Source: Acidobacteriota bacterium
GTDB taxonomy: Bacteria; Acidobacteriota; Holophagae; Thermotomaculales; Thermotomaculaceae
Direction of reading: 5' to 3'
Length of the DNA stretch: 64,000 bases
Assembly (NCBI GenBank): GCA_013152385.1
Contig: JAADGL010000026.1
Location: forward strand, 18,997 to 82,996
In this document: one piece after another, positions 1 through 9,257 of the stretch
How positions within the stretch are numbered: position 1 is the first letter of the stretch
How the letters are laid out: every line of letters begins with the position of its first letter
Notes under the pieces: generated by a model
Told to the model about the DNA's origin: nothing
The model's input: the letters and a program-made list of their open reading frames with translations, nothing else
Databases searched by the model: none
Made by a program: the position numbers and the translations under genes

Positions 1-28
1 TGTTATACAAAAAAGGCCCGGAGGCATC

Positions 29-1006
29 ATGGAACATATTTTGTGGAAAAACAATGAACTGATTTTACTGGACCAGCGCAGGCTGCCGGAAAAAAAAGAA
101 TTCATATCCTGCAGGACACCGGAAGAAACCGCCAGCGCCATTCGGGACATGGTGGTTCGCGGAGCACCCGCCATCGGAATCACGGCTGCCTACGGGCTGG
201 CATTGTCCGCGATGTTAAACCGGGAATTCGACAGGGATTGCCGCCTGCTTCTGGACAGCCGCCCCACTGCCGTCAATCTCCGATGGGCGGTGGAGCGGAT
301 GCGGAAGTGCCATGGGAAAACCGGTGGAAACGCCGCGGCGCTGGCAGCGGAAGCACTTAAAATTCATATGGAAGATATTGAAATGAATCGGCAGATGGGA
401 GATTTGGGGGCAGCGCTGTTTCAAAAACCGGTCACTATCCTGACCCACTGCAATGCCGGCGCCCTGGCAACAGGCGGATACGGCACAGCGCTGGGGGTAA
501 TCCGGTCCCTTTACCGGCAGCGGAAGCTGAAAGAGGTGTTCGCGGACGAGACACGGCCCTACCTCCAGGGGGCACGGCTCACCGCATTTGAACTGGCGGA
601 GGCCGGAATCCCTCACCGGGTCATCACCGACAACAGCGCCGGATATTTCATGGCAAAAGGAGAAATTGATGCTGTAATTACCGGGGCTGACCGCATCGCA
701 GCCAACGGAGACACCGCCAACAAAATCGGAACGATGGTGGTGGCGGTACTGGCCCGGTATTTCAAGATACCGTTTTATATCGCTGCACCCATGTCCAGCT
801 TTGACCTTTCTCTCAAGTCCGGTGCCGGTATCCCCATTGAGGAACGAAGCCGGGATGAAGTGGCATTCATTAACGGAAAACCGATCGTACCGGCGGCAAG
901 CCCCGTCTCTCACATTGGTTTTGACGTAACCCCCGGGCATCTTGTCACCGGCTTTATCACCAACAGGGGAATTTTGCACCCGCCGTTTCATCCGGACTTT
1001 GGATAA
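29..1006 (+). CDS. mtnA: S-methyl-5-thioribose-1-phosphate isomerase
   Basis: Cytosolic isomerase of the methionine salvage pathway that converts methylthioribose-1-phosphate to methylthioribulose-1-phosphate. The 325-residue protein carries the family signatures RGAPAIG (44-50), THCNAGALATGGYGTALGV with the catalytic Cys141, and ITGADRIAANGDTANKIGT with the catalytic Asp221. It is slightly shorter than the usual 340-350 residues but looks complete. The start is supported by a GGAGG box 7 bases upstream. No other salvage gene is visible nearby. It appears to be the last gene of a unit entering from the left, because a new promoter begins 60 bases after its stop. The eIF2B-like relative ribose-1,5-bisphosphate isomerase is possible but less likely. 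Confidence 0.93.
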   Translation: MEHILWKNNELILLDQRRLPEKKEFISCRTPEETASAIRDMVVRGAPAIGITAAYGLALSAMLNREFDRDCRLLLDSRPTAVNLRWAVERMRKCHGKTGGNAAALAAEALKIHMEDIEMNRQMGDLGAALFQKPVTILTHCNAGALATGGYGTALGVIRSLYRQRKLKEVFADETRPYLQGARLTAFELAEAGIPHRVITDNSAGYFMAKGEIDAVITGADRIAANGDTANKIGTMVVAVLARYFKIPFYIAAPMSSFDLSLKSGAGIPIEERSRDEVAFINGKPIVPAASPVSHIGFDVTPGHLVTGFITNRGILHPPFHPDFG

Positions 1007-1068
1007 GACGAACTCTCCGGTTACGGAACAAAAAGGGAAAAAATTGTACTTTCTGCCGCTTGTTTTGT

Positions 1069-1096
1069 TTGACAAGGGCGGCGAAATTGCTATAAT
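1069..1096 (+). promoter_or_regulatory. sigma-70-type promoter upstream of spoVG
   Basis: TTGACA (1069-1074) and TATAAT (1091-1096) are both perfect consensus hexamers separated by 16 bases. Transcription would start near 1103, about 30 bases before the spoVG start. With no terminator visible until after hppA, this is probably the promoter for spoVG, tRNA-Gln, prs, rplY, pth and hppA. Confidence 0.8.
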
Positions 1097-1131
1097 GACC
1101 ACGTTTTGACTAAACATGGAGGTCATGTAGC

Positions 1132-1572
1132 ATGCAGATCACAGAGGTCAACGTAACACCCATCAACAATGAGAAAAAACTGAAGGGATTTGCTTCCATC
1201 GTCTTTGACAACTGCTTCATCGTCAGTGACATCAAGATTATTGAAACTGCACGGGGGGCCTTCCTGTCCATGCCCAGCAAAAAGGCTGCCAATGGCAAAT
1301 TCAGAGACGTCGCCCATCCCCTGAACGGAGAAACCCGGAAAATGATTGAAGAACGGGTATTTGAAACCTACGAAAACGTTACCGGGCGCCGTCTCGGCAG
1401 CGATTTTGCCGTTCAAGATGTCGAAACAGAAAACTCACCGGAACCAATGGAGCAGAAACCGGTTTCCAGTGAAGCCGTTTCGGAAGGAGAAGAATCCGCC
1501 CGGGAAGAAAAAACGGAAGAAAAGTCTGTGGACACATCCACACTTTTATCTGTTAAGGAGTTCGGTTACTGA
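1132..1572 (+). CDS. spoVG: SpoVG family protein
   Basis: SpoVG is a small nucleic-acid-binding regulator, known from sporulation and septation control in Bacillus and as a site-specific DNA/RNA-binding protein in non-sporulating bacteria. Residues 1-85 form the conserved SpoVG fold, with the opening MQITEVNVTPI, FIVSDIKII and the basic segment MPSKKAANGKFRDVAHPL. Residues 95-146 are an acidic, low-complexity extension absent from the roughly 95-residue Firmicutes proteins. A GGAGGT box precedes the ATG. The gene lies just ahead of tRNA-Gln and prs, an order also seen near prs in other phyla. Its target here cannot be read from the sequence. Confidence 0.9.
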   Translation: MQITEVNVTPINNEKKLKGFASIVFDNCFIVSDIKIIETARGAFLSMPSKKAANGKFRDVAHPLNGETRKMIEERVFETYENVTGRRLGSDFAVQDVETENSPEPMEQKPVSSEAVSEGEESAREEKTEEKSVDTSTLLSVKEFGY

Positions 1573-1579
1573 TTTAATT

Positions 1580-1654
1580 TGGGGAGTAGCCAAGTGGTAA
1601 GGCAGCGGGTTTTGGTTCCGCTATGCGCAGGTTCGATTCCTGCCTCCCCAGCCA
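1580..1654 (+). tRNA. tRNA-Gln (anticodon TTG)
   Basis: A complete cloverleaf can be folded. The acceptor arm is TGGGGAG paired with CTCCCCA, the anticodon stem is GCGGG/TCCGC with loop TTTTGGT (anticodon TTG, reading CAA), and the T arm contains GGTTCGATTCC. G is the discriminator and CCA is encoded at 1652-1654. It lies 7 bases after the spoVG stop and 23 bases before prs with no separate promoter or terminator, so it is probably processed from the spoVG-prs transcript. Confidence 0.95.
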
Positions 1655-1677
1655 TCCTGATTAAAAGGAAAGGTTGA

Positions 1678-2625
1678 ATGATGAAACATCACCCCATCAA
1701 GATTTTTTCCGGTAATTCGAATCCGGCCATCGCAAAGGAAATTGCGGATTATCTGGGAATTGAACTGTCACATATTGATCTCGGCCGTTTCAGCGACGGT
1801 GAAATTTCCTGCTATATCCCGGACAATGTCCGGGGTTCCGATGTGTTTTTCATTCAATCCACATGTGCGCCGGCAAATGAAAACCTCATGGAACTGCTTA
1901 TCGCCATTGACACACTGAAACGTTCCAGTGCCACCCGCATCACGGCAGTTATCCCCTATTTCGGATACGCGAGGCAGGACAGGAAACACAAACCCAGGGT
2001 TCCCATCACATCCAAGCTGGTTGCCGACCTCCTGGAAAAAGCCGGTGTTTCAAGGATTCTCACAATGGACCTTCACGCAAATCAGATTCAGGGTTTCTTT
2101 GACATACCGGTGGACCACCTGTACAGCTCGGCAATTTTCATTGGCTTTATCCGTTCACTGAACATCCCGGACCTCTGCGTAGTCGCACCGGATGTGGGCG
2201 GAGCGGAACGGGCACGGGCATATTCAAAACGCCTGGACGCGCCCCTTGCCATTGTGGACAAGCGCCGGGAACAGGCCAACGAATCGGAAGTCATGAACAT
2301 TGTCGGAAATGTGAAAAACAAAAATGTATTGATTGTGGACGATATCATTGACACTGCCGGTACAATTGTTAAAACCGCGGAAGCACTGATGACAAAAGGT
2401 GCCCGTTCCATCCGGACCGCCATTACCCACGGCGTACTTTCCGGCCCGGCAATCGACCGCATCAACCAGTCCCATATTGAGAAGGTGTACATAACCAACA
2501 CCATCCCGTTTAATAAAGAAAATGACCCGAAAGACCGGGTTCAGGTCCTGTCCGTTGCCAACCTTTTCGGTGAAGCAATCAAACGGACACACGAAGAAAC
2601 GTCAATCAGTTCACTATTCATCTAA
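1678..2625 (+). CDS. prs: Ribose-phosphate pyrophosphokinase
   Basis: Makes phosphoribosyl pyrophosphate from ribose-5-phosphate and ATP, the entry point to nucleotide, histidine and tryptophan synthesis. At 315 residues it has the normal bacterial length. Visible signatures are FSGNSNP near the N terminus, GRFSDGE (36-42), YFGYARQDRKH (94-104), MDLHANQIQGFF (130-141) and the PRPP-binding motif VLIVDDIIDTAGT (217-229). Two consecutive ATGs are present; the first is used because the purine-rich stretch AAAGG lies closest to it. The neighbours rplY and pth form a very common prs-rplY-pth cluster. Confidence 0.96.
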   Translation: MMKHHPIKIFSGNSNPAIAKEIADYLGIELSHIDLGRFSDGEISCYIPDNVRGSDVFFIQSTCAPANENLMELLIAIDTLKRSSATRITAVIPYFGYARQDRKHKPRVPITSKLVADLLEKAGVSRILTMDLHANQIQGFFDIPVDHLYSSAIFIGFIRSLNIPDLCVVAPDVGGAERARAYSKRLDAPLAIVDKRREQANESEVMNIVGNVKNKNVLIVDDIIDTAGTIVKTAEALMTKGARSIRTAITHGVLSGPAIDRINQSHIEKVYITNTIPFNKENDPKDRVQVLSVANLFGEAIKRTHEETSISSLFI

Positions 2626-2639
2626 TCTGGAGGAACACA

Positions 2640-3281
2640 ATGAAAGAGTATATTGAAGTCGAGCCGAGAGAGTTAACAGGGAAAGGCCCCAACAGACGGC
2701 TCAGAAAACTGGGAATGATCCCCGGCGTCGTATATGGCGGTGACCGGAAGCCCATGTCCATTTCCATTGCGGAAAAAGAAGTCTGGCAGATGCTCCATGC
2801 AGAAACCGGGTTGAACACGGTACGGATGCTGAAACTTGCCGGAACCGACCGGAAACGTCACGTCATGATTAAGGACTACCAGATAGACCCCATCTCCCAC
2901 CGGGTCATTCACGCGGATTTTCTCAGGGTTAACCCGGATCAGGAAATTGAAGTTTCCGTGCCCGTTATCCTGAAAGGAACCCCCTTCGGCGTTAAAAACG
3001 AGGGCGGCATGATGGACTTTATCGCCAGAACCCTGAACCTCGTGGCAAAAGTAACGGAAATTCCCGCCAACATTGAATTGGATGTTTCCGAACTCAGAAT
3101 CGGCGACTCCATCCGTGTAAAAGACATCGAACTGGAAAAAGGGAAAATCACCGATCATGACGATACCGTTGTGGTAAAAGTGGACATCATGAGAGTTCAT
3201 GAAGAGGAAACCGCTGAAGCGGAAGAATTGCTGGAAGAGGGAGAAGAGGCAGCAGCCACCGAAACAGCAACCGAAGAATAA
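2640..3281 (+). CDS. rplY: 50S ribosomal protein L25 (CTC form)
   Basis: Binds 5S rRNA in the large ribosomal subunit. The first 95 residues are the L25 5S-binding domain (RELTGKGPNRRLRKLGMIPGVVYGG, then the conserved IDPISHRVIHADFLRV). Residues 100-190 are the second beta domain of the general stress protein CTC, and an acidic Glu/Ala tail ends the 213-residue chain. The start follows TGGAGGAACACA. It sits 14 bases after prs and 8 bases before pth, in the conserved prs-rplY-pth order. Confidence 0.95.
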   Translation: MKEYIEVEPRELTGKGPNRRLRKLGMIPGVVYGGDRKPMSISIAEKEVWQMLHAETGLNTVRMLKLAGTDRKRHVMIKDYQIDPISHRVIHADFLRVNPDQEIEVSVPVILKGTPFGVKNEGGMMDFIARTLNLVAKVTEIPANIELDVSELRIGDSIRVKDIELEKGKITDHDDTVVVKVDIMRVHEEETAEAEELLEEGEEAAATETATEE

Positions 3282-3289
3282 CAATATTT

Positions 3290-3865
3290 ATGTACCTGAT
3301 TGTAGGCTTGGGAAATCCGGGACGGCGGTATCAATTTACCCGCCATAATCTCGGATTTCTTTTTTTGGACTATATCTGTATTCAGCAGAATGAAAAAGCG
3401 AAATTCAAGGACAAGCTGAATTTTTCTTTTCTGAAAACCGGCCTTTTCGGGGAAGATGTAGTAATGGCGAAACCAACCACATTCATGAACTTAAGCGGAA
3501 ACGGCGTAAAAGACGCCATGAACTATTTCAAAATAGGCCTTGACAGAATTATCGTTTGTTATGATGACCTGGACCTGCCGGCCGGTTCCATCCGAATCCG
3601 CGAACAGGGAAGTTCAGGCGGCCACAAGGGGCTGGCTCACATCATAAATGTTCTGGGAACAGATACATTTACACGAATCCGGTTCGGAATTGATTCCCCC
3701 CTCAGGGGAGACCGGCCGGGAGCAGATTTCGTTCTCTCAAAAATCCCGAAGGGAGAACAGGATTTGTTTGAAAACGCGTTTAAAAACGCATATAATGCTC
3801 TTCATATACTTCTGGGGGAGCACGACTTGAAAAAGGCAATGCAGCTTTACAATAAAAGACCGTAA
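3290..3865 (+). CDS. pth: Peptidyl-tRNA hydrolase
   Basis: Releases tRNA from prematurely dissociated peptidyl-tRNA. The 191-residue protein has the expected length and the key motifs: GLGNPG (6-11), the catalytic His19 in [16 protein letters not shown], the essential Asp in YDDLDLP, and GSSGGHKGL with the second catalytic region. There is no strong ribosome-binding site in the 8 bases after the rplY stop, so translation may be coupled to rplY. Confidence 0.95.
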   Translation: MYLIVGLGNPGRRYQFTRHNLGFLFLDYICIQQNEKAKFKDKLNFSFLKTGLFGEDVVMAKPTTFMNLSGNGVKDAMNYFKIGLDRIIVCYDDLDLPAGSIRIREQGSSGGHKGLAHIINVLGTDTFTRIRFGIDSPLRGDRPGADFVLSKIPKGEQDLFENAFKNAYNALHILLGEHDLKKAMQLYNKRP

Positions 3866-3879
3866 GGAGGGTTGAAGTT

Positions 3880-5916
3880 TTGTCTATGCAAACAATCATT
3901 TACCTGATTCCAGTTGGTGGGGTACTGGCGATCCTGTTCGCGTTGTGGAAATCAATGTGGGTGGCAAAGCAGGATGAGGGAAACGACACAATGAAAGAAA
4001 TCGCCGGACATATCCGGGAAGGCGCCATGGCATTCCTGTCCCGGGAATACCGGGTTCTCGCCATCTTTGTTATTGTGATTGCCGTTCTCCTGATCATTGG
4101 AAACTACGGCAATTCAGCAAGCAGCCCGCTTGTGGCCCTTTCATTTGTCGTAGGCGCTCTCTGCTCCGCCCTTGCCGGATTTTTCGGTATGAAAGTGGCG
4201 ACACTCTCCAACGTCCGGACCACCAACGCGGCCAAAAAAGACGGCCTGGTTTCCGCCCTCATGGTTGCTTTTTCCGGCGGCTCGGTTATGGGAATGGCGG
4301 TTGTGGGGCTGGGCGTCCTGGGCCTCGGCACATTGTTCATCATCTATCTCAAGGTATTTCAATTCAACTTCCAGAACCTCAGTGTACTGAACCGGATTCT
4401 TGCCGTCCTCAGCGGATTCTCCCTGGGAGCCAGCTCCATCGCTCTCTTCGCGCGTGTCGGCGGGGGAATCTATACCAAAGCGGCAGATGTCGGCGCGGAT
4501 CTGGTGGGGAAAGTGGAAGCCGGCATTCCGGAAGACGATCCCCGGAACCCGGCTGTTATTGCCGACAATGTCGGTGACAATGTCGGCGACGTTGCCGGAA
4601 TGGGTGCCGACCTGTTTGAATCCTATGTCGGTGCCATCGTCGGAGCCATGGTCCTCGGCACCACCATGCAGCCCAATCCCATCAACTTTGTTGTCATGCC
4701 GCTGGCACTTGCAGCCGTGGGAATCATCGTCTCCATCCTCGGCACATTCTTCGTTAGAACCAAAGAAGGTGGAAACCCGCAGGCAGCACTGAACATCGGA
4801 ACCTTCGGTGCCGGAATTCTAATGGCAATCGTGTCATACTTCATCATCGGCCACTTTGCACCGGGGAAGACACTGCACATTTTCATCGCGGTGGTTTCAG
4901 GGCTGGTTGCCGGAATTCTCATCGGGCTTATTACCGAATATTACACCTCTGAATCCAAAAACCATGCCCGGAACATTGCCAAAGACTCCCAGACCGGCGC
5001 CGCCACAAATATCATCAGCGGTCTTGCAGTCGGTATGCGGTCAACAGCAGCTCCCATTGCGGTACTGGCCATTGCCATCATTGTGGCATTCAAATTTGCC
5101 GGCCTTTACGGAATCGCCCTTGCCGCCGTCGGTATGCTGGCCACCACCGGAATTCAGCTTGCAGTAGACGCCTACGGCCCCATTGCCGACAACGCCGGCG
5201 GTATCGCCGAAATGGCCGGCCTGGATCCGGAAGTCCGGGGCATCACCGATAAACTGGACGCAGTGGGCAACACCACCGCCGCCATTGGCAAAGGATTTGC
5301 CATCGGTTCCGCCGCTCTGACCGCGCTGGCATTGTTCAGTGCATTCAAGCACACTGCCCACGTCGGTCCCATCAATGTGGATAACCCGTACGTAATGGCC
5401 GGATTATTCATCGGCGGAATGCTGCCCTTCCTGTTCTCCTCCCTCGCCATGCAGGCGGTGGGAGAAGCTGCATTTGAAATGATTGAAGAAGTCCGGCGCC
5501 AGTTCCGGGAAATCCCCGGCCTGCTGGAAGGAAAAGCTAAAGCCGACTTTGCCCGCTGCGTGGACATCTCCACCGCTGCGGCAATTAAACGAATGATCGT
5601 ACCCGGGCTGATTGCGGTTGTAACACCGGTGGTCTTCGGTTTCATCAACAAAGAAATGCTGGGCGGCCTGCTGGCCGGAGTCACCGTCAGCGGCGTACTT
5701 CTCGCCATCTTCATGGCCAACGCCGGCGGTGCATGGGACAACGCCAAAAAACACATCGAAACCGGCGCATTCGGCGGCAAAGGTTCCGATGCTCATAAAG
5801 CGGCTGTCGTAGGTGATACCGTGGGAGACCCGTTCAAAGATACCGCCGGGCCGTCCCTGAACATCCTGATTAAATTAATGTCAGTGGTTGCGCTTGTCAT
5901 TGCGCCGCTGCTCTGA
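3880..5916 (+). CDS. hppA: Membrane-bound ion-pumping pyrophosphatase
   Basis: An integral membrane pump that hydrolyses pyrophosphate and translocates H+ or Na+. The 678 residues contain about 16 hydrophobic segments and the substrate-site motifs [11 protein letters not shown] (203-213) and DNVGDNVGD (229-237), plus the C-terminal [27 protein letters not shown] (463-472) has Ala where K+-independent enzymes have Lys, so this is the K+-dependent class. Whether it moves Na+ or H+ cannot be decided by eye. The start is probably TTG at 3880, which is 9 bases from an AAGGAGG box; the ATG at 3886 is 15 bases away. It follows pth closely and probably shares its transcript. Confidence 0.95.
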   Translation: MSMQTIIYLIPVGGVLAILFALWKSMWVAKQDEGNDTMKEIAGHIREGAMAFLSREYRVLAIFVIVIAVLLIIGNYGNSASSPLVALSFVVGALCSALAGFFGMKVATLSNVRTTNAAKKDGLVSALMVAFSGGSVMGMAVVGLGVLGLGTLFIIYLKVFQFNFQNLSVLNRILAVLSGFSLGASSIALFARVGGGIYTKAADVGADLVGKVEAGIPEDDPRNPAVIADNVGDNVGDVAGMGADLFESYVGAIVGAMVLGTTMQPNPINFVVMPLALAAVGIIVSILGTFFVRTKEGGNPQAALNIGTFGAGILMAIVSYFIIGHFAPGKTLHIFIAVVSGLVAGILIGLITEYYTSESKNHARNIAKDSQTGAATNIISGLAVGMRSTAAPIAVLAIAIIVAFKFAGLYGIALAAVGMLATTGIQLAVDAYGPIADNAGGIAEMAGLDPEVRGITDKLDAVGNTTAAIGKGFAIGSAALTALALFSAFKHTAHVGPINVDNPYVMAGLFIGGMLPFLFSSLAMQAVGEAAFEMIEEVRRQFREIPGLLEGKAKADFARCVDISTAAAIKRMIVPGLIAVVTPVVFGFINKEMLGGLLAGVTVSGVLLAIFMANAGGAWDNAKKHIETGAFGGKGSDAHKAAVVGDTVGDPFKDTAGPSLNILIKLMSVVALVIAPLL

Positions 5917-5934
5917 TATACTCTCGCAGTCCTT

Positions 5935-5957
5935 GGGAGCGGGAGGACCCCGCTCCC
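5935..5957 (+). terminator. GC-rich hairpin between hppA and rpsF
   Basis: GGGAGCGGG (5935-5943) pairs perfectly with CCCGCTCCC (5949-5957) around a 5-base loop. Only a weak TGTTTA follows instead of a clean T run, so it may be a partial terminator or an attenuator between the prs-hppA and rpsF-rpsR units. The known S6:S18-binding leader motif was not recognised here. Confidence 0.55.
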
Positions 5958-5984
5958 TGTTTAAGCCATAAGGAGGTTTATAAA

Positions 5985-6398
5985 ATGAGTTTTTATGAAA
6001 CATTGATCCTCACCGTGCCTCATCTCACAGATGAAGAGCAGGATCAGATCGCGGCTGCTTACACCGCTGTCATTGAGGGTCAGAACGGAACCGTCCGAAA
6101 CGTGGACAAATGGGGCAAACGTGTCCTTGCTTACCCCATCAACAAAATCACCGAAGGTGTTTATACCCTCATTGAATTCACCGGTGACGGCAAAGTGGTC
6201 AACGAACTGGACCGCAAACTGAAAATCGACGAAAACGTCATGCGTCACATTGTGGTGAATCAGGATCATGACATCAAGCTCAAAGCACGGGCAGAGGCAA
6301 AAGCCAAAAAGAAACAGCGCCCGGTGAAAGTAGAGGCTGAAACCCCGGCAGTGGAGACAACCCCCGCTCCTGAAAAAACAACAGAAGAGGAGGCATAA
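5985..6398 (+). CDS. rpsF: 30S ribosomal protein S6
   Basis: A small-subunit protein that pairs with S18 on the 16S rRNA platform. Residues 1-95 match S6 ([16 protein letters not shown], the [19 protein letters not shown] segment, MRHIVV). A Lys/Glu/Ala-rich tail of about 40 residues extends the 137-residue chain. The start is fixed by AAGGAGG spaced normally from the ATG. rpsR follows one base after the stop, so the partners are co-translated. Confidence 0.95.
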   Translation: MSFYETLILTVPHLTDEEQDQIAAAYTAVIEGQNGTVRNVDKWGKRVLAYPINKITEGVYTLIEFTGDGKVVNELDRKLKIDENVMRHIVVNQDHDIKLKARAEAKAKKKQRPVKVEAETPAVETTPAPEKTTEEEA

Positions 6399-6399
6399 C

Positions 6400-6663
6400 A
6401 TGGCAATGCAGCAACGGCCGAGACGCCCGAGAGGCGGAAAACGCAATTTTTTCTACAAAAAGAAAAAATACTGCAAATTCTGCGCAGGGAACATTGACGT
6501 AATCGACTACAAAGACACCAACCTTCTGAGAAACTACGTGCTGGAAGGCTCCATGATCGCGCCGCGCCGGGCAACCGGAACCTGCGCCAAACACCAGCGC
6601 AAACTGCAGACCGCCATTAAACGCGCCCGCGTCATGGCCCTTCTGCCCTACGTATCGGAGTAA
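6400..6663 (+). CDS. rpsR: 30S ribosomal protein S18
   Basis: Partner of S6 on the 30S platform. The 87-residue protein shows the S18 core: KKYCKFC with a CxxC pair, [35 protein letters not shown] and the basic C-terminal helix. The CxxC...C pattern suggests the zinc-binding variant. GAGG in the end of rpsF serves as its ribosome-binding site, and its stop overlaps the next start by one base (TAATG). Confidence 0.96.
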   Translation: MAMQQRPRRPRGGKRNFFYKKKKYCKFCAGNIDVIDYKDTNLLRNYVLEGSMIAPRRATGTCAKHQRKLQTAIKRARVMALLPYVSE

Positions 6664-7535
6664 TGCGGCCTGAACTGAGATCCTTTCTCCTTTTGACTGC
6701 ATTTGTGTTTGTCTTGAACTTTATGGGACCGCTGGCATTGCTGCTTCCGGTCCCGTTTATTTTCTATTACAAACGCGTACCGGCGCCCTACCGTGCCGTT
6801 TCAGCCGGAATTGTAGCGGTACTGCTCATGCTCCTCGTCCGGGATCCGCTGGCGCATTTTGTTGTTCTCGTCCAGTTTATCTCACTGATTGCGCCCTTTC
6901 TGCTCTTCCTCAGCATGCAGGAAAAAGGCTATGGAATCAATACCAGTATTCCCGCCGCCCTGCTTCTGACCTTTGTTCTCATTGCAGCGGCTGCACTGGC
7001 ATATCCCCTCTTCTTCCACTCTCCGATCGCAGACCAGCTGAACACCGTACTGAAACAATCCGGCTTCAAGCCCAGCCCGGACCTGAATAAAGCCCTTACC
7101 TCTCTGATTCACATTCTTCCGGGCATTATCTTCCTGTCCGAAGGCATCATACTGCTCCTGAACCTGATGATATTCGCCCGAATCAGCCGGGAACCCATTG
7201 AATTTCATAACTTCCGCCTGCCGGACACACTTATCGCGGCTTTTATTATCGCAGGCATTCTCTTCATCTTCACCGGCATCGTCCCGGCCATCCACTCCGA
7301 AATGCTTCACAACATCGTATCCAACACGTTGATTGCCCTCGCCTTTGTCTACTTCACACAGGGGCTGGCAGTGGCCGTATTCTTCCTCAACAGAATTAAA
7401 ATGCCCCCGCTCCTCCGTCTCGCCTGCTTTGTCTTCATCTTCATCCAGCCCGGCCCATTCCTTGTAACCGGCCTGGGATTTGCAGACATCTGGGTTGAAT
7501 TTCGAAAACGTTCCTTTATAATCAATAAAAAATAA
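6663..7535 (+). CDS. YybS/DUF2232-like multi-pass membrane protein
   Basis: A 290-residue, strongly hydrophobic protein with seven or eight predicted membrane spans and little soluble sequence. Its position directly after rpsR, overlapping the rpsR stop by one base, is where the DUF2232 (YybS-like) membrane proteins lie in many Firmicutes and deltaproteobacteria, usually followed by rplI. Here rplI is absent and glycosyltransferases follow instead. Assignment rests on position, size and topology rather than on a motif. Function is unknown; S-component-like transporter folds have been proposed for the family. Confidence 0.6.
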   Translation: MRPELRSFLLLTAFVFVLNFMGPLALLLPVPFIFYYKRVPAPYRAVSAGIVAVLLMLLVRDPLAHFVVLVQFISLIAPFLLFLSMQEKGYGINTSIPAALLLTFVLIAAAALAYPLFFHSPIADQLNTVLKQSGFKPSPDLNKALTSLIHILPGIIFLSEGIILLLNLMIFARISREPIEFHNFRLPDTLIAAFIIAGILFIFTGIVPAIHSEMLHNIVSNTLIALAFVYFTQGLAVAVFFLNRIKMPPLLRLACFVFIFIQPGPFLVTGLGFADIWVEFRKRSFIINKK

Positions 7536-7547
7536 AGGGGGAATCTG

Positions 7548-8222
7548 TTGTACAAAGACAAAACCATAACCGTAGTCATCCCCTGCCTCAACGAGGAAAA
7601 AGCCATTGGAAAAGTCCTTGACGACGTTCCCGGTTTTGTGGAAGACGTTATCGTCGTGGACAACAACTCCACCGACCGCACACCGGACATTGCAAGGGAA
7701 TGGGGGGCAACCGTCATTCAGGAAACGGTACGGGGATACGGCCGGGCATACAAAACCGGGTTCTCCAAAGCCACCGGAGACATTATCGTTACACTGGACG
7801 GAGACCATTCCTATCCGGTACACGACCTGAAACGGCTTCTGGACATCTTTTTTCAATACGATGTGGACTTCCTCTCCTGCTGCCGCTTTCCGGTCATGGA
7901 CGCCGAAGCCATGTCCTTCAAACACTGGATCGGCAACCAGGTACTGTCACTGGTCATGTCCATCCTCTACAAAACCCCCATTGAAGACTCCCAGTCCGGG
8001 ATGTGGGTATTTTACCGGAACATTCTCGATAAAATCAGGCTCAGAAGCGACGGAATGCCTTTATCCGAAGAAATCAAAATCGAAGCCATCCGGAACAAAG
8101 ACATCCGGTTCAAAGAAGAACACATCAAATACTCCGCCCGAAAAGGTGAAATCAAACTCCGGCCCTGGCGGGACGGAATGCGGAACCTCCTGTTCCTCTT
8201 CCGAAAACGGCTGTTCCCCTGA
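7548..8222 (+). CDS. Family 2 glycosyltransferase, dolichol-phosphate-mannose-synthase-like
   Basis: A GT-A fold transferase of 224 residues with TVVIPCLNEEKAIG at the nucleotide-sugar site, VDNNSTDRT, and the metal-binding LDGDHSYP (DGD in place of DxD). It has no C-terminal membrane segments, unlike the longer GtrB-type enzymes, so it is probably a soluble or peripheral enzyme using a polyprenyl-phosphate acceptor. It starts at TTG after a GGGGG run. With the next gene it forms a two-gene sugar-transfer pair attached to the end of the rpsF-rpsR unit. Donor and acceptor cannot be told from sequence. Confidence 0.85.
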   Translation: MYKDKTITVVIPCLNEEKAIGKVLDDVPGFVEDVIVVDNNSTDRTPDIAREWGATVIQETVRGYGRAYKTGFSKATGDIIVTLDGDHSYPVHDLKRLLDIFFQYDVDFLSCCRFPVMDAEAMSFKHWIGNQVLSLVMSILYKTPIEDSQSGMWVFYRNILDKIRLRSDGMPLSEEIKIEAIRNKDIRFKEEHIKYSARKGEIKLRPWRDGMRNLLFLFRKRLFP

Positions 8223-8237
8223 TCCGCGGCAGGAAAC

Positions 8238-9257
8238 ATGGCAAGCGTCAGCATCATCATTGCCAACTACAACGGCCTGCACTTTCTGAAAGACTGCCTG
8301 CACTCCCTGTCAAAACAGACCTTTTCCGACTTTGAAACCATCGTATCGGACAACGGCTCCACCGACGGCTCCCGAGAATGGATTTCCAGCCGCCCCTACC
8401 CTTTCGTCATACCGGTTCTGCTGGAAAAAAATTTCGGCTTCGGCATTGCCAACAACCGGGGTTTTGACGCAGCAGCCGGCAACATCATCGTCATCCTTAA
8501 CAACGACACCATCGTTGCGGAAAATTTTCTGGAAAAACTGATAGAACCGCTGAAAAATACCGATGTGGACATAGTGGCCCCCCTCATCGTCTACAAAGAA
8601 CACCCCGGCATCGCGGACAAAGCCGGCGGCCATCTCTTTTACCCGGACGGCTTAAACCGTGGCCGGGGCTGCGGAGAAAAACTCACTGCCGGACACCGGA
8701 AAGCGGGGCAATGCTTCTATCCCGACGGCTGCGCCGCCGCATTTCGGAGAAAACTCATTGAAAAAGCCGGATTCTTCGACGAAGACTTCTTCCTCTACGG
8801 AGAAGACACCGATTTGGGCCTGCGCTACCGCCGCACCGGTGCCGCCTGCTTCTACCAGCCGGAAGCGGTGGTTTACCACATCCACTCTGGAACCGCCGGG
8901 AAATACAGTCCGGCCAAAGCCTACTTTGTGGAACGAAACAGATGGTACGTCATAATAAAAAATCTGCCCTGGTTCTGGATTATCATATCCCCGTTTTTCT
9001 CCCTTCTGCGTTACTTTCTGCAAGCCGTTGCCGTCATTTCCGGGAAAGGCTCTCCCGGCCGCTTCACCGAAAACCATTCACGGACAGAACTGCTGAAAAC
9101 CCTCTGCCGCGCCAACCGGGACGGCATCAAAGCCATTCCCTCCCTGCTCAAAAAACGGAAACAGCTGCAACCGCTCTTCACCGTCGGCGGGTTCGGATTT
9201 TCCCGTCTGATACTCCGATACTTCCTCTCCCCTGTGAAAATCGCGTTCAGAGATTAA
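8238..9257 (+). CDS. Family 2 glycosyltransferase, rhamnosyltransferase-like
   Basis: A 339-residue GT2 enzyme with VSIIIANYNGLHFLKDCLHS, SDNGSTDGS, LNNDTIV (the DxD-equivalent) and the acceptor-side segment FFLYGEDTDLGLRYRRTG, a pattern typical of transferases that build cell-surface polysaccharide. A hydrophobic stretch near residues 235-260 may anchor it to the inner membrane. It begins 16 bases after the preceding glycosyltransferase and ends the gene run; an 830-base gene-poor gap follows. Confidence 0.87.
   Translation: MASVSIIIANYNGLHFLKDCLHSLSKQTFSDFETIVSDNGSTDGSREWISSRPYPFVIPVLLEKNFGFGIANNRGFDAAAGNIIVILNNDTIVAENFLEKLIEPLKNTDVDIVAPLIVYKEHPGIADKAGGHLFYPDGLNRGRGCGEKLTAGHRKAGQCFYPDGCAAAFRRKLIEKAGFFDEDFFLYGEDTDLGLRYRRTGAACFYQPEAVVYHIHSGTAGKYSPAKAYFVERNRWYVIIKNLPWFWIIISPFFSLLRYFLQAVAVISGKGSPGRFTENHSRTELLKTLCRANRDGIKAIPSLLKKRKQLQPLFTVGGFGFSRLILRYFLSPVKIAFRD

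Noticed and set aside
5172..5796. Long antisense frames opposite hppA
   Set aside because: Codon-shadow frames of a conserved membrane protein rich in Ala and Gly; no start signals.
5917..5984. S6:S18 leader regulatory motif before rpsF
   Set aside because: Only a GC-rich terminator-like hairpin is present; the bulged CCG element of the known motif was not found.
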